A stretch of DNA of 30,165 nt from Gammaproteobacteria bacterium (GTDB lineage Bacteria; Pseudomonadota; Gammaproteobacteria; Arenicellales; JAANXG01). Below are positions 16,349 through 22,792 of the stretch, one piece after another. Both the position numbers and the translations under genes were made by a program. Numbering within the stretch: the stretch's first letter is position 1; every line of letters starts with the position of its first letter. The notes beneath the pieces were generated by a model. It worked only from the letters and a program-made list of their open reading frames with translations, had not been told where the DNA came from and searched no databases. The stretch lies in assembly GCA_018263405.1 (NCBI GenBank), contig JAANXG010000151.1, positions 1 through 30,165 on the forward strand. The letters run 5' to 3'.

Positions 16349-16572
16349 GGTTTCAAACCTCCTCCCGCTACACCCGGGTCACAGTCTCTACATCATCAAG
16401 AAGATAACGCCGGCGTATGGTCTTAATATGGTTTATGTAGCGTGCCCAAGACACTTTTTCCACATTTTTGGCCGACCGGTCGATTTAACCTGAGAAACGG
16501 TATGTTTCCCTGCGCGCCGTGCGGTATTGGCCCGCTTACGTCGTGAGCCCGTCGCCTGATCGTAACTACGTA

Positions 16573-17094
16573 TCAAGCGACGCGGGTTTTTCGCCCTCCG
16601 GTGATGTCGAGCAGCCGTTCCGGATCAACGGCGAACACTGCGTTGGGGGTTCCGCCCGCGGCCCAAATTTCGTCAAATGCAAACAACTGTTCGTCGATCA
16701 ACGTGTCGATGGATTCGGGATGTCCGAACGGCGGGACTCCGCCGATCGCATAGCCGGCATGGCTCCTGACAAACTCCGCGTCCGCCATGTGTATGCTCGC
16801 CCCGAGCTGCGCCCCCACGGCTCGTTCATCGACACGATTACCGCCCGCAGTCAACACCAGCACCGCCCGGCCATCGTCGGTTCTGAATACGAGCGATTTG
16901 ACGATCTGGTCCAGTTCGCAGCCTATGGCATCGGCGGCTTGTTGAGCGGTGCGTGACGGCTCCCGGAACTCCAGTACCCGGGATCCCGGCGCATACTCGT
17001 CAAGCACCGTTTGAAACCGCCGGGCCTTGGCGCTCAGTTCGGGCGTGGTCTTCAACTCGGTCACGCCGTCGCCCAGGCCTCGCGCACCGGACAT
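16573..17094 (-). CDS. YbaK/EbsC-family aminoacyl-tRNA deacylase
   Basis: This 173-residue protein has the YbaK/ProX editing-domain fold, whose members hydrolyse mischarged Cys-, Ala- or similar aminoacyl-tRNAs in the cytoplasm. It shows RTAQQAADAIGCELDQIVKSLVF, which contains the conserved Lys, then VLVLTAGGNRVDERAV, and AIGGVPPFGH, the conserved GGxxPxGH loop. It is slightly longer than the E. coli protein; the first 15 or so residues are polar. The start is uncertain: the ATG at 17094 lacks a good ribosome site and a GTG ten codons later is an alternative. It follows gloB by 30 bases on the same strand and is probably cotranscribed with it. Confidence 0.88.
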   Translation of the reverse strand: MSGARGLGDGVTELKTTPELSAKARRFQTVLDEYAPGSRVLEFREPSRTAQQAADAIGCELDQIVKSLVFRTDDGRAVLVLTAGGNRVDERAVGAQLGASIHMADAEFVRSHAGYAIGGVPPFGHPESIDTLIDEQLFAFDEIWAAGGTPNAVFAVDPERLLDITGGRKTRVA

Positions 17095-17124
17095 CGTGCG
17101 GCTGCCCGGGAGAATTCCCGCGGC

Positions 17125-17916
17125 TTACCAGCTATTCCGAAGTTCACGGAGCTTTAGAAACACCGTTTTGGCATCGGGATCGTCCGGCAGATTGGGGAAT
17201 GCCTCCCTGAGCCTGGCCATGACGGTGGGCGAGCGCAGTCGGAAAAACGCGTTGATCTCTTTTTCCAGAGCCAGGTTGGTCACCATGGCCCGGGACGGAT
17301 CCTGGTCCTCCACGTCTGCCAACAGACTCTCGGCCTTGATGTTGTCCGGCTCGCGGTCCAGGGTGAATTTCAAGTTGCTGCTTATGTAGTCGTGACCGGG
17401 ATAGACCTGTGTCTGCTCGGGCAGCGCGGAAAGTTGCTTGACGAACGTTTCGTATAGCTCATTCGGGTGTCCGCCGTTATGGCAGTTGCCGGCGCCAGCG
17501 TTGAACAAAGTGTCGCCGCACAACAGTGCGGGCGGATCGGTATGGGAAAAGAGACACACATGGGACATCGTGTGCCCGGGCGTGTCGAGGGTTTCCAGTT
17601 CCACCGTCTTGCCCACCCTGATCACGTCGCCGGCTCTCAGGCCCACGTCGATCCCCCTGATCTTGTCCTTGGCGTTGTAGTGCGCCAGTAGTTTCGCCCC
17701 TGTCGCTTCGATCACTTGCCCGTTGCCGCCGGTATGATCGGGATGCTCGTGGGTATTCAACACCTGGGTAATCTCCCAGCCCCTGTCCCTGGCCTTATCC
17801 AGGCAACGCTTGTGGTCCAGCGGATCGATGGCGAGCGCCTCGCCCGTATCCGGGCAGGCGATCAGGTAGTTGAAATTGCGCAGCGCGTTCGCTGTCCAGA
17901 TTTGTTCAACCAGCAT
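17125..17916 (-). CDS. gloB: Hydroxyacylglutathione hydrolase-like metallo-beta-lactamase (glyoxalase II)
   Basis: This 263-residue enzyme belongs to the glyoxalase II group, which hydrolyses S-lactoylglutathione to lactate and glutathione in methylglyoxal detoxification. The binuclear metal motif THEHPDH lies at 55-61. TPGHTMSH and CGDTLF supply the further His and Asp ligands, and YPGHDY the last His. A C-terminal HAGH-like tail ends near LRELRNSW. The loop NAGAGNCHNGGHPNELYETF differs from the common NAGCGRxFEG form, so it may be a divergent subgroup. The length is normal. A weak promoter (TATAGT on the minus strand near 17948-17953) lies just upstream. It is probably transcribed with the YbaK-type gene. 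Confidence 0.87.
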   Translation of the reverse strand: MLVEQIWTANALRNFNYLIACPDTGEALAIDPLDHKRCLDKARDRGWEITQVLNTHEHPDHTGGNGQVIEATGAKLLAHYNAKDKIRGIDVGLRAGDVIRVGKTVELETLDTPGHTMSHVCLFSHTDPPALLCGDTLFNAGAGNCHNGGHPNELYETFVKQLSALPEQTQVYPGHDYISSNLKFTLDREPDNIKAESLLADVEDQDPSRAMVTNLALEKEINAFFRLRSPTVMARLREAFPNLPDDPDAKTVFLKLRELRNSW

Positions 17917-17963
17917 AAAGTATCCATGTATTTGAACGTGTCGAAACTATAACCCGAAAGTGG

Positions 17964-17983
17964 GTCTGATGATCAGTCTGATG
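17964..17983. repeat. 8-base direct repeat upstream of gloB
   Basis: GTCTGATG occurs at 17964-17971 and again at 17976-17983, separated by ATCA, a period of 12 bases. It sits just upstream of the TATAGT-like element, about where a -35 region or activator site would be. It may be a binding site or chance. Confidence 0.3.
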
Positions 17984-18076
17984 TAATGAATTGGGGGAAA
18001 GCTCGCCCACGGTACGGCGCGCTGTCCGCGAGGACGTCGGATTGAATACTGTCTTTGATTGAGACGCGTCAACAAA

Positions 18077-19252
18077 TCATTCGGGCTTCAGTTTAAGTGT
18101 TCTGGTATCCGCCTTCCGGGTTTTGTCCGCCAGGCTGGGCTTTAAAATAGCCATGACTTTGTCGGCCGTGGCGCGATAGCCCGTCAGCTTCCCCCCGAGG
18201 ATGGAGAGCGCCCTCGGCGCGGTTTCCCGGTCGACCGGAAGAAGCGTTTCTCGGGAGCGCCGGAAGGCCTGACCCCGGGTCGACGGCAGTACCCGCAACC
18301 CCGCCCAGGCGTCGAGGATCTCCGTTGACCTGTGCGGGAAGTAATGCCGGTATACGGATAGCAGATACTCTTTCTCCTTGCCAAGCACGGCGGCGTCGGC
18401 CGGGTCGCCCTCGAATATATTTTCGGTAGTCCCCACCAATGCCCTGTCGTTCCGCCACGGCGTCACGAACACCGCGCGCCGGTCTTCCGGGACCTCCAGG
18501 TAATAGCATCCCTGCTCGATCGGTCCGGGTAACTCCAGGTGGGCCCCCTGCACGTTCTCCACAGGGAGCATCGGCAACCGCGGCTCAAAACGGTCCGCGA
18601 CCCGCCGCGCCCAAGGCCCCGCGGCGTTCACGATCACCCGTGCTCTGAGGCACCGCGACTGTTCGCCGTGTTTATAATCCAGCTCGACGACATCGCTTCG
18701 AATACGTCCGGCAGTCATCCGAGCCGGACACAGGAACTCTGCTCCCAGGTCTTGCGCCGAATGCATCACTGCCCGCGTCAGCGCGGCGTCGTCGGCCTGT
18801 GCGTCCGTGTATTGATACACAGTCGTCAAACCGCTCGTAGTCAGACCGTCGAATTCCGGCCACCGCGTGCGCGGGACGATGCGAAACCGGGTATGAGCCT
18901 TGAACCCACCGAGCAAGGCATACAGCGCGAGGCCCGCGCCGATCCACCAGCGGCCGCGCAAACTATGCCGATAAACCGGGACGAAAAATCGGCGCCGGTG
19001 GACCAGGTCGGGCGCGATGCGCAGGAGGGTTTCCCGTTCCCGCAGCGATTCCCGGACCAGCGCCAATTCGGCGCGTTCGAGGTAGCGCAGCCCCCCGTGA
19101 ATGAGCTTGCTGGAACGGCTCGACGTGCCGGCCGCCAGTTCGGTCTGTTCCAGCAAGGCAACCGTGTAACCCGCCGCCGCCGCGACCAGGGCCACTCCCA
19201 CCCCGTGAATGCCACCACCGATAACGGCTACGTCAAACGCCGGTGCGTTCAT
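18077..19252 (-). CDS. glpD: FAD-dependent glycerol-3-phosphate dehydrogenase, short form
   Basis: This enzyme oxidises glycerol-3-phosphate to dihydroxyacetone phosphate at the inner membrane and passes electrons to quinone. Its 391 residues have the FAD motif GGGIHG near the start and the family signature GTSSRSSKLIHGGLRYLE (about 42-59). Later come VVNAAGPWA and a C-terminal GGKLTGYRATADKV. Classic GlpD is about 500 residues; this one lacks most of the C-terminal helical domain, as do other short homologues. The frame is intact to the natural stop, so this looks like the short subfamily and not a truncation. It lies 87 bases downstream of the glycerophosphodiesterase gene, whose product supplies its substrate. 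A small GC hairpin at 19277-19291 lies between them. Confidence 0.88.
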   Translation of the reverse strand: MNAPAFDVAVIGGGIHGVGVALVAAAAGYTVALLEQTELAAGTSSRSSKLIHGGLRYLERAELALVRESLRERETLLRIAPDLVHRRRFFVPVYRHSLRGRWWIGAGLALYALLGGFKAHTRFRIVPRTRWPEFDGLTTSGLTTVYQYTDAQADDAALTRAVMHSAQDLGAEFLCPARMTAGRIRSDVVELDYKHGEQSRCLRARVIVNAAGPWARRVADRFEPRLPMLPVENVQGAHLELPGPIEQGCYYLEVPEDRRAVFVTPWRNDRALVGTTENIFEGDPADAAVLGKEKEYLLSVYRHYFPHRSTEILDAWAGLRVLPSTRGQAFRRSRETLLPVDRETAPRALSILGGKLTGYRATADKVMAILKPSLADKTRKADTRTLKLKPE

Positions 19253-19276
19253 ACCGCCGTGTTACCAAAGCGGTCT

Positions 19277-19291
19277 GCGCCGTTTAGGCGC
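19277..19291. other. Small hairpin between the phosphodiesterase and glpD genes
   Basis: GCGCC and GGCGC flank a five-base loop, forming a perfect five-base-pair stem in the 87-base gap. It has no T-run on the minus strand. It could mark partial termination or an mRNA processing site in the operon; nothing proves that. Confidence 0.25.
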
Positions 19292-19339
19292 TCTGTTTCT
19301 GGATCCATCATTTTCACTCGCAGGATAACGCTGGCTCCG

Positions 19340-20107
19340 TCACGGCGCTTGCGGATAGCCGGCCCGGTATTGATCCAGCAACTCGCCAACGGCATCGGTC
19401 TCAATGAGAGTAATGCCTTGTTCGACATACGACAACGCCCGATGGAGATCGTTAATCACATAGACCACCCACTGCCACGGGCCCTGCCATATCTCGGTTT
19501 GTTGTTTCGGGATCAACGTGTGCTTGGCGAACAGGTAATCCGGCGCCAATTCGCAGGCGCGCGATTTCACCTCGGCATCCCACCGTGACAGCACCCAGCC
19601 TGTTCGAATCCCGTAACATTCGGCGGCATGTTCGATGCAGCGGTCATCGAATGAAATTATCACGCAACGATCCTCCACTCCCTCTATCGCCTCGGTGACG
19701 CGCTGCAGTACGGGCTGGATTCCGAATTTATCGAGGGCTACCCTCTTGACTTCAATAAACGCCGTCACGGCACTGTGTTGAGCCAGCCATCCGGCGAACA
19801 TTTCGAGTGTAGGGATCGGCGTCCCCGCGAAACGATCTGCGAATCGCCCCGGGTAATGCGCACTCAGCTCAGACAGTTTATCGTAGGTTCGGTCGATGAC
19901 GGACCCCTCGACGCCCGACAGTCGCCTAGTGGAGGCGTCGTGGTACAGAACCGGCACGCCATCTTGCGTGCACTGCACATCCGTTTCCACATAACCGGCC
20001 CCACGAATCACGGATTGCCGATATCCCACCAAAGTGTTTTCGGGGAACGCCAGGGGATATCCCCGATGCGCAACCAGTCCCATGTTCCGCAAGGGTCTAT
20101 CCGTCAT
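19340..20107 (-). CDS. Glycerophosphodiester phosphodiesterase (GDPD/UgpQ type)
   Basis: This 255-residue TIM-barrel enzyme hydrolyses glycerophosphodiesters to an alcohol and glycerol-3-phosphate. The catalytic signature is LVAHRGYPLAFPENTLVGYR (His14 and Arg15, then the Glu), followed by YVETDVQCTQDGVPVLYHD with the metal-binding Glu/Asp and second His. The lack of a signal peptide points to a cytoplasmic UgpQ-type protein. It overlaps the hydrolase gene upstream by 11 bases and precedes glpD, so the product glycerol-3-phosphate can be handed on. There is no transporter gene (ugp or glpT) nearby, so the substrate may come from the cell's own lipid turnover. Confidence 0.9.
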   Translation of the reverse strand: MTDRPLRNMGLVAHRGYPLAFPENTLVGYRQSVIRGAGYVETDVQCTQDGVPVLYHDASTRRLSGVEGSVIDRTYDKLSELSAHYPGRFADRFAGTPIPTLEMFAGWLAQHSAVTAFIEVKRVALDKFGIQPVLQRVTEAIEGVEDRCVIISFDDRCIEHAAECYGIRTGWVLSRWDAEVKSRACELAPDYLFAKHTLIPKQQTEIWQGPWQWVVYVINDLHRALSYVEQGITLIETDAVGELLDQYRAGYPQAP

Positions 20108-21023
20108 TCAACCCGGCCCGCCACCAGTGCGCGATCGACTCGCCGACCTTCGAATGCACGAGATATCCATACGAGCGGTGCGGATTCAACCCCTGATCAT
20201 TTCTGAAAGCCGTGTAAACCTCGCGATGAATGTCCTCAATGCCATCGACAAGCCCCCGCTCCATCATCGTAGCAAAGTCATCCCCCACGCATTCGTCCAC
20301 CGACACGATGTCGCCCACCGCCGATACATTCACCCATTTGCCAATGCCCGCGGGATAGCGTTGCGTACCATCCCGCAATCCGAGAAGCTTATTTTGCACA
20401 TAGTTCATGCCTAGCGGCGAACCCAGCGTAAGGAACAGGTCGATTCGACTTTTCTGGGGGTCTTCATGGGTCTGCTCCCACAGCGATTCGTAGGCGATCA
20501 CGGAACCCATGCTGTGCCCAATAAGGCAAACCGAACCGCTGTGGTCGCAGGCCCGCCGAATTTCGGTTTTAACGATGTCGCGTATGCGGCCCGCAATCCC
20601 TTCGATGTTCTCGAAATATCGCAATGTATCCCCGATCATTGCTTTCACTCGCCGGTCGGGAAGATATTTTATCAACCAGTGGGCGCGATCCCCCATCGCA
20701 TACATGAACTTGGTTAACGACTTAGACCAGTGCCGGGCTTCCTTGATGTCTTCCGCCGCGACTCCATCGGAGTCGATCAGGCGCTCGACCCACGACACGT
20801 CGGCCGCAAGGGATTCGTCCCTCTGGTAGTAGAGGGCGTTCCAGGCGGCAAGCGTAAACCGGCACGAATCCAATTGTTCACCAACGACCGGATCAACCCG
20901 CGATACGCCCCGGCGCAGGCACCGCCATAGATATTCCCGGTGAACCGCCGGCGGCGGCTTGGGGCTCTTGCCGGGGACAAAGACAATAGCGTGCGTCAAT
21001 CGGGGGGTCAGCCTTTGACACAA
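20097..21023 (-). CDS. Alpha/beta-hydrolase-fold protein, lipase/esterase-like
   Basis: This 308-residue protein has a nucleophile elbow VCLIGHSMGSVIAYESLW with Ser171. LFLTLGSPLGM follows about 30 residues later, as in PGAP1-like or lecithin-acyltransferase-like lipases. A catalytic Asp is plausible in VGDIVSVDECVGDD and a His in the C-terminal part (SYGYLVHSKV). No signal peptide is seen, which suggests a cytoplasmic location. The start is a TTG at 21023 lying inside rtcB (16-base overlap); a second TTG at about 20999 is possible. It overlaps the phosphodiesterase gene as well. A lipase producing glycerophosphodiesters for the next enzyme would make sense, but that is inferred from position. 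Confidence 0.75.
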   Translation of the reverse strand: MCQRLTPRLTHAIVFVPGKSPKPPPAVHREYLWRCLRRGVSRVDPVVGEQLDSCRFTLAAWNALYYQRDESLAADVSWVERLIDSDGVAAEDIKEARHWSKSLTKFMYAMGDRAHWLIKYLPDRRVKAMIGDTLRYFENIEGIAGRIRDIVKTEIRRACDHSGSVCLIGHSMGSVIAYESLWEQTHEDPQKSRIDLFLTLGSPLGMNYVQNKLLGLRDGTQRYPAGIGKWVNVSAVGDIVSVDECVGDDFATMMERGLVDGIEDIHREVYTAFRNDQGLNPHRSYGYLVHSKVGESIAHWWRAGLNDG

Positions 21024-22204
21024 ACGACTTGCTTCAATCTATGCACGATATCGACCAGGTCGGCCTGGTTTGACATTACGGTATCGATGTCCTTATAGGC
21101 AGCGGGGCTTTCATCCAGGACGCTTTTGTGGATCCGGCATTCAACGCCTCGCGTTTGCCGGCGCAGGGCGTCCACATCGAAGGTGCGGCGCGCTTGACTA
21201 CGGCTCATCCGCCGGCCCGCGCCATGGGCGCAGGACTCGAAAGACGCTGCGCTGCCTTTGCCCCGTACGATATACGAACACGTCCCCATACTCCCGGGAA
21301 TAATTCCGAGTTCCTTTTTGCCCGCGCGGATGGCGCCCTTGCGGGTAACAAACAGCCGCGCCTCAAAATGCGTCTCTTCGGCTACATAGTTGTGGTGACA
21401 ATTGATGGCGGTTTGGGTGGCGCTGAACGGCGGCAGCGCGTTCTTCAACGCATCGACGATCAGGCGCATCATTTCAGCACGGTTGCGTTGTGCGTACTCC
21501 TGCGCCCACAGTACGGCTTCCACATAGTCATTGAAGTGCTCGGCGCCTTCGCTGAAATATGCAAGATCCTTGTCCGGCAGGTTCGACAAATGCTTGCCCA
21601 TGTCTTTCTTGGCGAGTGCGATAAAGTAACGCCCGATGGCGTTACCGATGCCGCGACTCCCGGAATGCAGCATGACCCATACCGCGCCCGACTCATCGAC
21701 ACACAATTCGATGAAATGATTCCCGCCCCCCAGAGTGCCGAGCTGCCGCGCCCAGGTCGTGTCGAAACGTTTTTGCATTTTGCGCAGATCGGAATGCTTG
21801 TCCGCGATCGCCTCCAGCCGACTTCTTAACGTCGAGGCATCCGATGGTTTGACGGCGGGTGACTGGTGTTCGGCAAAGCCCACGGGGATCGAATTCTCGA
21901 TTGCAGCACGGATTCGCTTGAGATTCTCGGGCAGTTGATCCGCCGTCAGCGACAATCTTACCGCGTTCATGCCGCAACCGATATCCACCCCCACCGCTGC
22001 CGGAATCACCGCCCGCCGCGTGGCGATCACTGAACCTATCGTGGCGCCGATCCCCTTGTGTACGTCCGGCATCGCCGCGACGTGATGATGGACGACCGGC
22101 AGGTTGGCAATGTTGCACAACTGCGCACGGGCCGATGTGTCGAGGTCCTCGGTGAAGACATACACGGGCACGCGCGAGTCTGTTAATGTCTGTTTGATCG
22201 GCAT
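21008..22204 (-). CDS. rtcB: RNA-splicing ligase RtcB
   Basis: This GTP- and Mn-dependent ligase joins RNA 2',3'-cyclic-phosphate or 3'-phosphate ends to 5'-hydroxyl ends. I start at the ATG at 22204 (398 residues, MPIKQTLTD); a longer frame from 22258 adds 18 residues without family character. The metal and active-site residues are present: MPDVHKGIGATIGSV, VGVDIGCGM (Cys77), LGGGNHFIEL, HSGSRGIGN, NCHHNY, and near the end HGAGRRMSR, which holds the histidine that carries GMP. The protein is shorter than the E. coli type because it lacks some insertions, like other bacterial RtcB forms of about 400 residues. No archease, RtcA or RtcR is nearby. Instead it leads an overlapping run with the hydrolase and phosphodiesterase. 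Confidence 0.93.
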   Translation of the reverse strand: MPIKQTLTDSRVPVYVFTEDLDTSARAQLCNIANLPVVHHHVAAMPDVHKGIGATIGSVIATRRAVIPAAVGVDIGCGMNAVRLSLTADQLPENLKRIRAAIENSIPVGFAEHQSPAVKPSDASTLRSRLEAIADKHSDLRKMQKRFDTTWARQLGTLGGGNHFIELCVDESGAVWVMLHSGSRGIGNAIGRYFIALAKKDMGKHLSNLPDKDLAYFSEGAEHFNDYVEAVLWAQEYAQRNRAEMMRLIVDALKNALPPFSATQTAINCHHNYVAEETHFEARLFVTRKGAIRAGKKELGIIPGSMGTCSYIVRGKGSAASFESCAHGAGRRMSRSQARRTFDVDALRRQTRGVECRIHKSVLDESPAAYKDIDTVMSNQADLVDIVHRLKQVVCVKG

Positions 22205-22336
22205 GGCAATAGATCTAATCTTAAGATAACACGGACTCGGGCAAAGTGTTTGGTGCAAGGGGGATTTGGACTCCCGTCAACGATTATGGATATCGACTCG
22301 TTGAATAGCGGAAAGTTTATGCGGGAGCAAGAAAAC

Positions 22337-22792
22337 ATGAAACGATTCGTGATTGTCTTGGTGAGCGCGTCCGCGCTGGCGCTGGCGGGTTGTCAGGGCA
22401 TGCGTAAGGAAGACGCCGGCGCCCTGACCGGAGCGGCGGTCGGCGGTGCCGTGGGTCACAACTTCGGCAGCGGCAGCGGCAAGGTACTCGCCACATTCGC
22501 CGGCGCGGTGCTCGGTGCCTTTGCCGGTAGCAACATCGGCCGGCGCTTGGACGTGTACGACGAGATGCAGGCCCAGCGCGCTCTGGAGTACAACCGTACC
22601 GGCGACCAGACGACTTGGGTCAATCCCGACAGCGGCAAACAGGTCGTTTTCGTGCCGACCGAGACCTATCAGCGCGATTCGGGGCAGTATTGCCGGGAGT
22701 ACCGGACGCAAGTGGAAGTCGGCGGCCGCGTGGAAGAAGCATACGGAACCGCCTGCCGGCGGCCGGACGGTTCCTGGAAGATCGTCAAGTAA
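22337..22792 (+). CDS. Glycine-zipper outer-membrane lipoprotein, 17-kDa-antigen/SlyB-like
   Basis: This 151-residue lipoprotein has the signal MKRFVIVLVSASALALAGC, with the lipobox LAGC giving a lipidated Cys19. A glycine-zipper segment of about 45 residues follows, in which small residues recur every four (GALTGAAVGGAVGHNFG and AGAVLGAFAGSNIG). A C-terminal domain of about 80 residues has YCREYRTQVEVGGRVEEAYGTACRRPDGSW, the usual ending of the 17-kDa surface-antigen group. GGGAG lies nine bases before the ATG; longer upstream starts are not needed. It is divergent from rtcB, and its 3' end overlaps the formate dehydrogenase gene by eight bases. Members are thought to stabilise the outer membrane or respond to envelope stress. 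Confidence 0.85.
   Translation: MKRFVIVLVSASALALAGCQGMRKEDAGALTGAAVGGAVGHNFGSGSGKVLATFAGAVLGAFAGSNIGRRLDVYDEMQAQRALEYNRTGDQTTWVNPDSGKQVVFVPTETYQRDSGQYCREYRTQVEVGGRVEEAYGTACRRPDGSWKIVK

Noticed and set aside
18539..19588. 349-residue plus-strand frame antisense to glpD and the phosphodiesterase
   Set aside because: It spans two well-supported minus-strand genes and their gap, is Arg/Pro-rich, and has no domain character.
22255..22290. tRNA-like 3' end on the minus strand (a T-arm-like GGGAG/TCCAAAT/CCCCC followed by TTGCACCA) between rtcB and the glycine-zipper gene
   Set aside because: The distance from the loop to the CCA is about three bases too short, the stem has a mismatch, and no anticodon or D arm can be drawn upstream. 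It would also lie beside the rtcB start. Probably chance.
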